Assembly (NCBI RefSeq): GCF_000152705.1
Contig: NZ_CH672413.1
Span: 3,689,046 to 3,753,045 of the forward strand
Length of the DNA: 64,000 bases
Origin: Janibacter sp. HTCC2649
Lineage (GTDB): Bacteria > Actinomycetota > Actinomycetes > Actinomycetales > Dermatophilaceae
Direction of reading: 5' to 3'
Below the pieces are notes generated by a model, which had not been told where the DNA came from, did not search any database, and saw only the letters and a program-made list of their open reading frames with translations. Positions 1-7,989 of this stretch are shown here, piece by piece (within the stretch, counting starts at the first letter, position 1; every line of letters starts with the position of its first letter). The position numbers and the translations under genes were made by a program.

Positions 1-662
1 AGGCCAAGGCGCTGGCGGTCGACGGTGTGCTCTGAGGTGCGGAACTCAGGCACCCAATTGGGTACCCAATCGATCTTGTCAGCGGGCACGCCACGCTCGA
101 TGAGGACGTGCTTCATCGAGGGCGAGATGACTCCGATGCGCGTCGCGGCGCGGTACGAGGCATTGGTGAACGCGTGCAAGCCACGTTCGATGGCTCGTGC
201 TGCTCGTCCTGTCACGAACTCGCTGTCCGTCACACTGTCGGGCCAGAGATCTTGGATGTATAGGCAGATCGGCGCTCGGCGTCCGGGGCGGGCCAGCAGG
301 GCAGGTAGGGCAGCAGTGGCAGGGGATGAATAAACGAGCCACACATCTGGACGCGGAACCTTTGCACTGACCGCAATCGTGGCCGTGCCGGCGAAACTGA
401 GGTAGTTCGCCATGCGCCGCGTCGCATGAGCCTCGCGGCTGGGATAAAGCGGACTGCGGTGAACTCTGATGCGTTCCGTGGCATCTTCGCGTAGATAGGG
501 CCGTTGTGACCACCCTTCCATAATGCGACCCGCTGGGTAGTTCGGAAAACCCGTCACGACATCAACGTCATGGCCTAGCGCGGCGAGACCGCTGGCGATG
601 CCTTCAGGGACCACAGTGCGGGGTTCGGGCGGAAACCACTGAGTGACGAAACCGATCCTCAT
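1..662 (-). CDS. Glycosyltransferase family 4, N-terminal part (runs off window)
   Basis: The reading frame is open from the ATG at 662 leftward to the window edge, about 220 codons, so the C-terminal donor-binding half is missing from view. It starts MRIGFVTQWFPPEP, followed by GLAALGHDVDVVTGFPNYP, the usual opening of WbuB/WcaI/PglA-like GT4 enzymes that extend lipid-linked oligosaccharides. A later WPDSVTDSEF stretch and the GVISPSMKHVL segment also suit the family. The start overlaps the stop of the acetyltransferase gene (ATGA), so it is the fifth gene of the polysaccharide operon. By position it probably adds the second sugar after the priming transferase; the sugar is not readable. Confidence 0.82.
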   Translation of the reverse strand, partial: MRIGFVTQWFPPEPRTVVPEGIASGLAALGHDVDVVTGFPNYPAGRIMEGWSQRPYLREDATERIRVHRSPLYPSREAHATRRMANYLSFAGTATIAVSAKVPRPDVWLVYSSPATAALPALLARPGRRAPICLYIQDLWPDSVTDSEFVTGRAARAIERGLHAFTNASYRAATRIGVISPSMKHVLIERGVPADKIDWVPNWVPEFRTSEHTVDRQRLG

Positions 663-1297
663 CGTGCAGGCACGCCCTTGACCGTGCTGCTTTCCTCGAC
701 GTTCCGCACGACGAGGGCGGAACCACCGACGATCGAGTCTGGTCCAACATCGAGTCCTTGGAGGATGGCGGCGTGGGTGCCGATCATGCTTCGTTCGCCG
801 ATCCGCACGTTGCCCGAGATGGCCACCAGCGGGTTGATGGACACGTGGTCAGCGATCTCGACGTCATGCCCGATTGTGGTGTTCAGGTTGACGTGGACAT
901 GGCGGCCCAAGTGGATATTTGTCGTCATGCGCACGCCCGCGCAGACGACAGATCCCCCGGCGATTGTGACGTCTCGACCAAGCGTCGCGGTGGGGTGCAC
1001 AAGGACCCCCTCAGACAGGCCCAGACGGATAAGCGTGGCGTCAATACGGGCCTTAACCGAGCCCGTTCCGATGCCGATGAAGACATGGGTGTCCTTGGGG
1101 GCATTCTCGAGCCAGTCGACGCCGCCGAGGATCTCATCCTGTGATCGTTCGACGGCAGCGAGGTTGGCGCTTGATGGGTCGTCATCCACGTAGCCACGGA
1201 AGTACCAGTCCTCGCCATTCGCTATGCAGGCGTCGATGACGTCGCGGACTTCACGACCGAAGCCGCCGCAACCGACGATGACTACCGGGCGAGCCAT
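659..1297 (-). CDS. NeuD/PglD-family sugar N-acetyltransferase
   Basis: 212 aa. Residues 5-17 (VVIVGCGGFGREV) form the N-terminal Rossmann-like nucleotide-sugar site of the NeuD/PglD family, and the C-terminal half is a left-handed beta-helix of hexapeptide repeats. His144 in IGHDVEI sits where PglD has its catalytic base. PglD enzymes transfer acetyl from acetyl-CoA to a UDP-4-amino-sugar. Its start shares one base with the stop of the phosphoglycosyl transferase gene (TGATG), and dehydratase and aminotransferase genes lie upstream in the same operon, which supports a role in UDP-di-N-acetylbacillosamine synthesis. An O-acetyltransferase for another sugar is the main alternative. A paralogue lies at 7286-7969. 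Confidence 0.85.
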   Translation of the reverse strand: MARPVVIVGCGGFGREVRDVIDACIANGEDWYFRGYVDDDPSSANLAAVERSQDEILGGVDWLENAPKDTHVFIGIGTGSVKARIDATLIRLGLSEGVLVHPTATLGRDVTIAGGSVVCAGVRMTTNIHLGRHVHVNLNTTIGHDVEIADHVSINPLVAISGNVRIGERSMIGTHAAILQGLDVGPDSIVGGSALVVRNVEESSTVKGVPAR

Positions 1298-1902
1298 CAG
1301 TTGGTCCTCTCGTGGGGGTCAAACTCGGACATGGTGACCTCGCCCTCGGCGGCGATACCGTCACGTCGCAGGACGGCGGAAACCGTGCGCACAATGATCG
1401 CGAGATCGCCTCGCAGCGTGTGCGTGTCGACGTAGTCGACGTCGAGCGCGAGCCGCTGCTCCCAGCTCATGGCGTTGCGGCCCGACACTTGTGCGAGCCC
1501 GGTGAGGCCCGGACGCACGTCATGTCGTCGCGCCTGCTCGGGGGAGTAGCGATCGAGATAGCGGACGAGGAGCGGCCGCGGTCCAACGAGGGACATGTCG
1601 CCTCGGACGATGTTCCACAACGTCGGCAATTCGTCGAGGCTGGTCGAGCGGAGGAACGTGCCGAATGGGGTAAGTCGATCGGCATCGGTGACGAGACCCC
1701 TGGCCGGGTCAGGCTCAAGCATGGTGCGGAACTTGCGCATGACAAAGGTGCGACCGCCCAGGCCGGGGCGTTCCTGCGTGAAGAGCACAGGTGACCCGAG
1801 CTTCGAGCGAACGGCCAGAGCAACCACGGCCTGCACCGGGAGGGAGATGGCGAAGGCAGGGAGGGTGACAGCGAGGTCGAAGAGCCGCTTGGTGTCGGTC
1901 AC
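1297..1902 (-). CDS. Priming phosphoglycosyl transferase (PglC/WcaJ-type sugar transferase)
   Basis: 201 aa, the size of a minimal PglC-like monotopic enzyme without the extra N-terminal membrane domain of WcaJ/WbaP. It opens with KRLFDLAVTLPAFAISLPV, the re-entrant membrane helix, then KFRTM, the Asp-Glu pair in STSLDELPTLWN, SLVGPRPLL and PGLTGLAQVSGRN, all core motifs of the bacterial sugar transferase family. It moves a phospho-sugar from a UDP-sugar to undecaprenyl phosphate at the inner membrane face, the first membrane step of glycan assembly. It overlaps the aminotransferase stop by ATGA. With PglF-, PglE- and PglD-like neighbours the donor is probably UDP-diNAc-bacillosamine. Confidence 0.9.
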   Translation of the reverse strand: MTDTKRLFDLAVTLPAFAISLPVQAVVALAVRSKLGSPVLFTQERPGLGGRTFVMRKFRTMLEPDPARGLVTDADRLTPFGTFLRSTSLDELPTLWNIVRGDMSLVGPRPLLVRYLDRYSPEQARRHDVRPGLTGLAQVSGRNAMSWEQRLALDVDYVDTHTLRGDLAIIVRTVSAVLRRDGIAAEGEVTMSEFDPHERTN

Positions 1903-3041
1903 GTGGCCTGTCCCTGGAGGAGGGGCGCAAGGGTGCCCAGGACCCGGTCGATCTGGGGATCGGTGAGCTCGGATCCCGACGGAAGGGTCAGGCCGGTGCG
2001 GAAGAGCCGCTCTGCGGTGCCCGTCGTTGCGGCACGCGCGGAGGCGTGGATGGGCTGCAGATGCATCGGCTTCCAGAGGTGTCGAGCTTCGATACCGGCT
2101 GCGTCCAGCGCTGCCATGACCGTGGTCGGGTCCGTAGCGATGAGCTTGGGGTCAAGGGTGATGCAGGTGAGCCAGTGGTTGTCCTCTGCGTCCCCGCCCT
2201 GGTCCCGACCGAGGAAACTGACGCCGTCGATGTCGGCCAGCGCGCCCGCATACAGGTCACGGATATCACGGCGACGCGCGATCATCGAGTCGAGTCGCTC
2301 GAGTTGACCGATGCCCAGCGCCGCGAGGATGTTGGACATCCGGTAGTTGTAGCCGATCTCGGTGTGCTCGTACCACGGTGCGGGCTGGCGGGCCTGGGTC
2401 GAGAGGTAACGCGCTCGGTCGAGGAGGTCCGTGTCATTGCTGAGCAGCATGCCTCCGCCCGAGGTCGTCATGATCTTGTTGCCGTTGAACGACAGGGCGG
2501 CGGCACGGCCGAAGGAACCTGCCGGGCGCCCGTGGTGGGTTGCGCCCAGAGCCTCGGCAGCGTCCTCGATGAGCGGGACGTCGAGCGCATCGAGTTGAGT
2601 GCCGAGAGCGGTGTAGTCACAGGCGCGTCCGAACAGGTCGACCGTCATGACCGCTGCGACGGTGCGGCCCTCGCCCTGCAACGTCCGCACGGTCTCGACG
2701 AGCAGGTCGATGTCGACGTTGGCGTCGTCGGTCGCATCGACGAACACGGGAGCAGCACCGGTGTAGGCGACGGCGTTCGCGGACGCAGCGAACGTCATCG
2801 TCGGAAGCACGACGACGCTGTCGGGACCGGCTCCGGCGTCGAGCAGGGCGAGGTGCAGGGCGGCAGTGCCCGACGACAGGGCGAGGGCCCCGCTCACACC
2901 GCAACGCTCCGCGATCTCGCGCTCGAAGCGGTCGACCATGGGTCCCAAGGGCGCGACCCAACCAGAGCGCAGGGCTTCGAGGACGTACTTCTCCTCCACA
3001 TCGGTCACGTGGGCCCGGGAAAGGAAGATGCGATCGCTCAT
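1899..3041 (-). CDS. DegT/DnrJ/EryC1 PLP-dependent sugar aminotransferase (PglE-like)
   Basis: 380 aa from ATG 3041, chosen because it overlaps the dehydratase stop (ATGA) and gives MSDRIFLSRAHVTDVEEKY, a normal family N-terminus; an in-frame ATG at 3080 would add 13 unlikely residues. SSGTAALHLAL binds cofactor phosphate, and the Lys in SFNGNKIMTTSGGG is the expected PLP Schiff-base residue. These enzymes transaminate a UDP-4-keto-6-deoxy-sugar to the 4-amino sugar. The dehydratase that would supply the keto sugar is immediately upstream and an N-acetyltransferase is two genes downstream. Confidence 0.9.
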   Translation of the reverse strand: MSDRIFLSRAHVTDVEEKYVLEALRSGWVAPLGPMVDRFEREIAERCGVSGALALSSGTAALHLALLDAGAGPDSVVVLPTMTFAASANAVAYTGAAPVFVDATDDANVDIDLLVETVRTLQGEGRTVAAVMTVDLFGRACDYTALGTQLDALDVPLIEDAAEALGATHHGRPAGSFGRAAALSFNGNKIMTTSGGGMLLSNDTDLLDRARYLSTQARQPAPWYEHTEIGYNYRMSNILAALGIGQLERLDSMIARRRDIRDLYAGALADIDGVSFLGRDQGGDAEDNHWLTCITLDPKLIATDPTTVMAALDAAGIEARHLWKPMHLQPIHASARAATTGTAERLFRTGLTLPSGSELTDPQIDRVLGTLAPLLQGQAT

Positions 3042-4849
3042 GTGAGTACTCTGCCTGTCGTTGCCTTCTCGAGCATCCACTCGCGGGCAGGCTCGGGCTG
3101 TTCGATGCCGGCGTCGGCGATCTCCTGGAGCGAGATCCTGGGCACGGCGACCCTGTTGATGAGTGCGTGGCCCGCTGACGTGATCGTCTCGCCGTTGGCA
3201 AACAGTTCTTCCGAGAGCTTCTCACCCGGCCGCATACCGGTGAAGACGACCTCGATGTCGGGCTTCTCGGACAGATCTATGAGCGTGTTGGCCACGTCGA
3301 GGATCTTGACGGGCTCCCCCATGTCCAGAACCATCACGTCGCCATTGGCGCCGATGGCCGAGGCCTGCAGCACCAGCTGGCTGGCCTCGGGGATGAGCAT
3401 GAAGTAGCGCTCGACATCGGGGTGGGTCACCGTGACGGGTCCGCCGCGCTCGATCTGAGCAGTGAAGGCGGTGATGACCGAACCGCGCGAACCCAGGACG
3501 TTGCCAAAACGCACGCTCACGTAGGTGCCACGGTGGTGCTCGGCGAACTCGGCCGTGAGGCGCTCGGCCAGCCGCTTGCTGTAGCCGAGGACGCACGTGG
3601 GGCTCGCGGCCTTGTCGGTCGAGATGTTGACGAACTTCTCGACACCGACCGCCTCGGCGGCGGTGAGCACGTTGGCGGTGCCAAGGACGTTCGACTGCCA
3701 GGCCTCGAGGGGGAACTGCTCAAGGAGCGTGAGGTGCTTGAGAGCCGCCGCATGGAAGACGACCTCGGGACGTTCCGCTTCAAAGACCCGCTGCAGGGCT
3801 GCAGAGTCCCTGATGTCGCAGAGGGCCAGTGTGCCGTCATCGAGGAGCGCGCGCCCCGTGAGGCTCATCTGGGTCGCGTGCAGGGCCGACTCATCACGGT
3901 CGAGAAGGACGAGTTTCGCGGGGCTGAACTTGGCGATCTGACGCACGAGCTCGGACCCGATCGAACCGCCGGCGCCGGTGACGAGGACTCGTTTGCCCGT
4001 GATCGTGTCGGAGATCGTCGCGGCGTCCATCGTGATCTGTTGGCGACCGAGGAGGTCCTCGAGGTTGAGCTGACGCAGATCTGCCCCGCTGGCCGGCCCG
4101 AGGAGGCGCCCCACGGGGGGAAGCACCAGCAGGTCGAGTCCGTGGATGCGGGCGAGCGTGCGGATCTCACGGAGGCGATCGGCCGACAAAGACGGCATGG
4201 CCACGGCCAGCGTTGTCGCGTCAGTGCGCTCGATGACGTCGGCCAGTCGGTCGGCGCCACCAGAGACCCGGTGCCCCTCGATGAGCATTCGGCGCTTGCG
4301 CGGGTCGTCATCGAGGAGCGCCACCGGCACGAGCCGGCCGTTGGGGGAGGCATCTCGGGTGAGCGCGCGCAGCAACTGGCGGCCGCCCTCGCCGGCTCCG
4401 TAGACGACGACGGCCGTGTCGGTGTCGCCGATGTCGCGCCGGCCCCAGCGGTAGGAACGGACGATGAAGCGCAGGGCGAACATGCCCACGAGAGCAATGA
4501 CCGGAACGATGAACGGCAGGCTGCGCGGGATTGAGAACCAGTCCGTGAAGAACCGGAGTCCGACCAGCGCAACACCGACGATGAGTGTTGTTCGCGCCAC
4601 TTGCGCGGTTTCCTCGAAGGATCCCCGTCGGTGCGGGTGGTGCACGAGTCCCAGAGTTAGGCCCGCGAAAAACTGGAGAAGTCCGGCGGCGCTTGAATAA
4701 CTCAGAATGTCCGGTGCCGTGGCGATTCGGGCGTCCATGTCGAACCGAATCCACGCGGCGGCCAGGACGGAGAGTGACACGATCAGAGCGTCGACGAGGG
4801 TCCAACCGATGCGGACGGCGACGTCGCGGCGTTCTGGGCGCGTGGACAC
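3038..4849 (-). CDS. Membrane-bound nucleotide-sugar 4,6-dehydratase (PglF/CapD/WbpM family)
   Basis: 603 aa, normal for the large membrane form. The N-terminal ~145 residues hold four hydrophobic helices, followed by a Rossmann-like domain (VVVYGAGEGGRQLL) and a C-terminal extended SDR domain starting near residue 285 with VLVTGAGGSIGSELVRQIA. The active-site segment reads STDKAASPTCVLGYSKRLAE. Where classical SDRs have Tyr and WbpM/PglF have Met, this protein has Leu, a variant I recall from actinobacterial homologues. The family converts UDP-GlcNAc to the 4-keto-6-deoxy sugar. First gene of the leftward operon; a wzz/kinase gene diverges 60-160 bp away depending on its start. Confidence 0.9.
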   Translation of the reverse strand: MSTRPERRDVAVRIGWTLVDALIVSLSVLAAAWIRFDMDARIATAPDILSYSSAAGLLQFFAGLTLGLVHHPHRRGSFEETAQVARTTLIVGVALVGLRFFTDWFSIPRSLPFIVPVIALVGMFALRFIVRSYRWGRRDIGDTDTAVVVYGAGEGGRQLLRALTRDASPNGRLVPVALLDDDPRKRRMLIEGHRVSGGADRLADVIERTDATTLAVAMPSLSADRLREIRTLARIHGLDLLVLPPVGRLLGPASGADLRQLNLEDLLGRQQITMDAATISDTITGKRVLVTGAGGSIGSELVRQIAKFSPAKLVLLDRDESALHATQMSLTGRALLDDGTLALCDIRDSAALQRVFEAERPEVVFHAAALKHLTLLEQFPLEAWQSNVLGTANVLTAAEAVGVEKFVNISTDKAASPTCVLGYSKRLAERLTAEFAEHHRGTYVSVRFGNVLGSRGSVITAFTAQIERGGPVTVTHPDVERYFMLIPEASQLVLQASAIGANGDVMVLDMGEPVKILDVANTLIDLSEKPDIEVVFTGMRPGEKLSEELFANGETITSAGHALINRVAVPRISLQEIADAGIEQPEPAREWMLEKATTGRVLT

Positions 4850-5005
4850 AGTGGCTGGGTGCTCCGTGATTCATGTGAGGACGAGTAGTTACAAAGGGGT
4901 TGGAAGTCGTCATTGACGTCGAGCAACCAGACTAGTCGAGAGCGACCGGTACTGTTGCACGCAGACCTGTGGCCGAGAGGCCGACCCCACTGTGAGGATT
5001 GTCCG

Positions 5006-6454
5006 TTGGACCTGATGAGTTACGTGCAGATCCTGCGACGTCGCTGGCGCACGCTGACTGCCGTGGCCCTCGTCGTCATCGGGCTGTCCGCCCTGTTGAC
5101 GCTGTTGGCCGGCCCGATGTACACGTCGAGTACGCAGTTTTTCGTCTCGACGGCGGATTCAGCCAACAGCAGTCAACTGGCGCAAGGTGGAACGTTTACC
5201 CAGCAGCGCGTCAAGTCCTACAGCGAACTCCTCAAATCACCCAAGTTGCTTGACCCGGTCATAGCCAAGGCGGGAATCGACGCCAAGCCAGGGGCGTTGG
5301 CTGACAAAATCGCCGCGACGACGCCCCCCGACACTGTCCTCATCGACGTCACAGTGACCGACTCGAGCGCCGCGACGGCAAAGAACGTCGCCCAGGCGAT
5401 CGCCGAGGTCTTCCCGGCGGTCGTCGCCGACCTGGAGCGAGTCACCCCCGACGCGCCAAGCCCAGTCAAGGTGACTCTGCTGCGTGAGCCGATCCAGTCC
5501 GACTCGCCTGTCAGCCCTCGGCCACTCCGCAACATCGCTCTCGGCATCGTGCTGGGCCTGCTGCTTGGCTTCGGTGCTGCCGTCCTGAAGCAATTCCTCG
5601 ACACGAAGTTGCGCTCAAAGGAGGACGTCGAAGCCCTCACGGAGAAGGTCGTCCTCGGCGGCATTCCCTTCGACGCCGACGCGGCCAAACACCCCCTGAT
5701 CATCCAGGCCGACCCGCTCGCCGGCCGAGCGGAGGCTTTCCGCAGCCTGCGCACCAACCTGCAGTTCGTGGATGCGACGAACCATCCACGGGTCATAGTG
5801 ATTACGTCGTCCATCGCTGGTGAGGGCAAGTCGAGCACGACGGCCAACCTGGCCCTCGCGATGGCCGAGTCGGGAGCCAGTGTCTGTGTTGTCGAGGGTG
5901 ACCTCCGCCGACCCCGTCTTCTCACGTATCTCGGACTTGAGGGAGCGGTTGGCCTGACCGACGTCCTCATCGGTCGCTACGAGTTGGACGACGTGCTCCA
6001 GCCGTTCGGGGCGCACTCGTTGACCGTCCTCGGCGCCGGCGCGTCCCCGCCCAATCCGAGCGAGCTCCTCGGCTCCACTGCGATGCGCACGGTGCTCGAC
6101 GACCTCAGACATCGATTTGACTACGTCCTCATCGACGGCGCGCCCGTGCTTCCCGTCACCGACTCGACCGTTCTCACCCGCCTGGCTGATGGGGCGATCG
6201 TGGTTGCTGGCAGCGGCATCGTGAGCAAGGACCAGTTCGGCCACGCGCTCGAGACCTTCGAGACGGTCAGCGCGACGGTCCTGGGCATTGTCATCAACCG
6301 CATCCCGCGTCAGGCCCGCGGCGCCTACGACTATCGCTACGAGTATCGACCCGACGCGCTCCCCGTGGCCGACGGTCGCAGCAGCACCCGCCGTCGTCGT
6401 CGCAAGTCCAGTGACGACACGACGCGACCGCGCAAGGACCTCGTCGGCAGCTGA
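5006..6454 (+). CDS. Polysaccharide co-polymerase with tyrosine-kinase domain (Wzz/BY-kinase)
   Basis: 482 aa from TTG 5006, preferred because GAGGA at 4994-4998 lies 7 nt before it and the product then begins LDLMSYVQILRRRW as in family members; an in-frame ATG at 4913 would add 31 residues. Two membrane helices (about 19-36 and 176-194) flank a Wzz-type external region. The cytoplasmic P-loop domain has Walker A in SSIAGEGKSSTT (Lys about 275), Walker A' in VVEGDLRRP and Walker B in VLIDGAPVLP. The C-terminus carries a tyrosine cluster, YDYRYEY, the probable autophosphorylation site. It should set chain length and export of the surface polysaccharide, with the nearby phosphatase as partner. 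Confidence 0.9.
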   Translation: MDLMSYVQILRRRWRTLTAVALVVIGLSALLTLLAGPMYTSSTQFFVSTADSANSSQLAQGGTFTQQRVKSYSELLKSPKLLDPVIAKAGIDAKPGALADKIAATTPPDTVLIDVTVTDSSAATAKNVAQAIAEVFPAVVADLERVTPDAPSPVKVTLLREPIQSDSPVSPRPLRNIALGIVLGLLLGFGAAVLKQFLDTKLRSKEDVEALTEKVVLGGIPFDADAAKHPLIIQADPLAGRAEAFRSLRTNLQFVDATNHPRVIVITSSIAGEGKSSTTANLALAMAESGASVCVVEGDLRRPRLLTYLGLEGAVGLTDVLIGRYELDDVLQPFGAHSLTVLGAGASPPNPSELLGSTAMRTVLDDLRHRFDYVLIDGAPVLPVTDSTVLTRLADGAIVVAGSGIVSKDQFGHALETFETVSATVLGIVINRIPRQARGAYDYRYEYRPDALPVADGRSSTRRRRRKSSDDTTRPRKDLVGS

Positions 6455-6494
6455 GCGCAACGCTCGGCCAGGTCACACGCGAAAGGGGCGCCCA

Positions 6495-6515
6495 CGGCAT
6501 ACGCCTTTGGCGTGG
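6495..6515. terminator. Possible hairpin between convergent kinase and phosphatase genes
   Basis: The 71-bp gap between the two convergent genes contains a perfect small hairpin (ACGCC, TTT, GGCGT at 6501-6513). It directly abuts the first octamer CGGCATAC of the window (6495-6502). No clear U-tract follows, so a terminator role is tentative. Confidence 0.35.
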
Positions 6516-6525
6516 AATGAACTGT

Positions 6526-7110
6526 TCAGCCGCGGAGGGCCGTGACCACGGCGGGCAGGGAAGTGGAGATCTCGCGAACCATCTGGTCGAAGACCGCCGA
6601 CGGCTGGCGATAGGGGTCCACGATCCCGGAGTCCTTGGGCAGCCGTGGAGCGACGACTCCGCGCTTCGCGATGGCGGCGGCCGCGACCTTGGCGACGTGG
6701 TTGTCGCCCGGCGCAGCGGCGATCTCCGCGGGAACCACAGCTCCCAGCAGGTCGCCGAGGTCATGAAGGGCGAAGCCATAGCGCAGGGCACGGGGGTGAA
6801 GCGGAACGACCTGAGACAAGTGGTCACGCATCGCCGTGATGATGAGGTCAGCATCCGCGACGATCTCGCGGGTGATCTGTCGCGCGGCGTACTCATGGTC
6901 GCTTGCTCCGACGGCGACCAGGCGCCTCGCGGACTCGGGATCGATGGGGGCTCCGACGAGGGCGCTCGTTCCGGCACTGGACACGGAAATGCCCGTTCCG
7001 GCGAGCTCGTGAGCCAGGACGCGCTCGATGTAGGGCGAGCGGCAGATGTTGCCGGTGCAGACCACAAGGATGTGGCCGTTGAGGGCTTGAGCAGCGACGT
7101 CTGGGGCCAT
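6526..7110 (-). CDS. Low-molecular-weight protein tyrosine phosphatase
   Basis: 194 aa. VCTGNICRSP near residue 18 is the C-X5-R phosphate-binding loop of LMW-PTPs, with Cys as nucleophile. AGTSALVGAPIDPES follows as usual. The general-acid loop is usually DPF or DPY; the region here reads more divergently (ALHDLGDLL), so the acid residue is uncertain. It is convergent with the BY-kinase gene 72 bp away and probably dephosphorylates its Tyr cluster, as Wzb does for Wzc. Alternative: an arsenate-reductase-like relative, which the context makes unlikely. Confidence 0.85.
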   Translation of the reverse strand: MAPDVAAQALNGHILVVCTGNICRSPYIERVLAHELAGTGISVSSAGTSALVGAPIDPESARRLVAVGASDHEYAARQITREIVADADLIITAMRDHLSQVVPLHPRALRYGFALHDLGDLLGAVVPAEIAAAPGDNHVAKVAAAAIAKRGVVAPRLPKDSGIVDPYRQPSAVFDQMVREISTSLPAVVTALRG

Positions 7111-7285
7111 GTGTCCACCTTATGTTGGGCTAGTCACTGTGAGTCACTCGATCTCACAACTTCAGGCCCGTGACCTGCCTGTTCTACTGCACAATCGGGT
7201 GGTTCGGCAGCACCGTACGTACCACGGACGGGGGAGATGTCCGAATCCGGGCACCGAGGCGACGCGGCCGATCTACGCTCGTCCT

Positions 7286-7969
7286 ATGGGTAACTGGCCG
7301 GTACAGGGGATTGTGGTGGTGGGTGCCGGCGGCTTCGGGCGCGAAGTCGCCTCTTTGCTCTTTGAGCTGCGCTCAAGGGGTGTGGGGTTCGGTGACATTG
7401 GTGTGGTTGATGACAGACCGTCCATGGCCAATCGAGCACGCCTTCACAGCCTCGGGGTGCCACTTATCGGCACTGTGGACGATCTGGTGCGAAATTGTCG
7501 TGAGACGCCCGTCGTGCTCGCAATCGGATCGGCTACTGCACGGCGAGCCATCGCTGATCGCCTAAGCGTCACCGATGCCACTTTCCCCATCTTGGTGCAT
7601 CCTCAAGCATCGGTGGGCGCGGGAGTCACCTTGGGGGAGGGAAGCGTCATTTGTGCCGGTGCCAGGCTGAGTGCTCAGATTCGCGTCGGACGGCATGTCC
7701 ATGTTGATCAGAACGCCACTGTCGGCCATGACTGCGACCTGGAGGATTTCGTTCGACTCAACCCACAAAGTTGTGTCTCCGGTGATGTGACCCTTGAAAC
7801 CGGATCACTCGTTGGGGCCAACGCGACGATTCTCCAAGGGCTCCGCGTCGGGGGGCACACGCTTGTCGGCGCCGGAGCGGTCGTCACCCATGACCTTCCT
7901 GCAGGAGTTGTTGCGTCCGGAGTGCCCGCCCGGGTGCACGCCCGGGTGGTGGCTGCTCAGGCCGGGTGA
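7286..7969 (+). CDS. Second NeuD/PglD-family acetyltransferase
   Basis: 227 aa from ATG 7286; the frame is open further upstream but that part has no family similarity. IVVVGAGGFGREVASLL (9-25) is the nucleotide-sugar site and NATVGHDCDLEDFV carries the catalytic His; the C-terminal half is hexapeptide repeats ending GVPARVHARV. It is a paralogue of the 659-1297 gene with the same architecture. Base use here is less GC-biased than in the housekeeping genes downstream, as in the first polysaccharide genes. It may acetylate a second amino sugar of the same glycan. Confidence 0.82.
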   Translation: MGNWPVQGIVVVGAGGFGREVASLLFELRSRGVGFGDIGVVDDRPSMANRARLHSLGVPLIGTVDDLVRNCRETPVVLAIGSATARRAIADRLSVTDATFPILVHPQASVGAGVTLGEGSVICAGARLSAQIRVGRHVHVDQNATVGHDCDLEDFVRLNPQSCVSGDVTLETGSLVGANATILQGLRVGGHTLVGAGAVVTHDLPAGVVASGVPARVHARVVAAQAG

Positions 7970-7989
7970 GCACTGGGTAGGCTCGCGCG

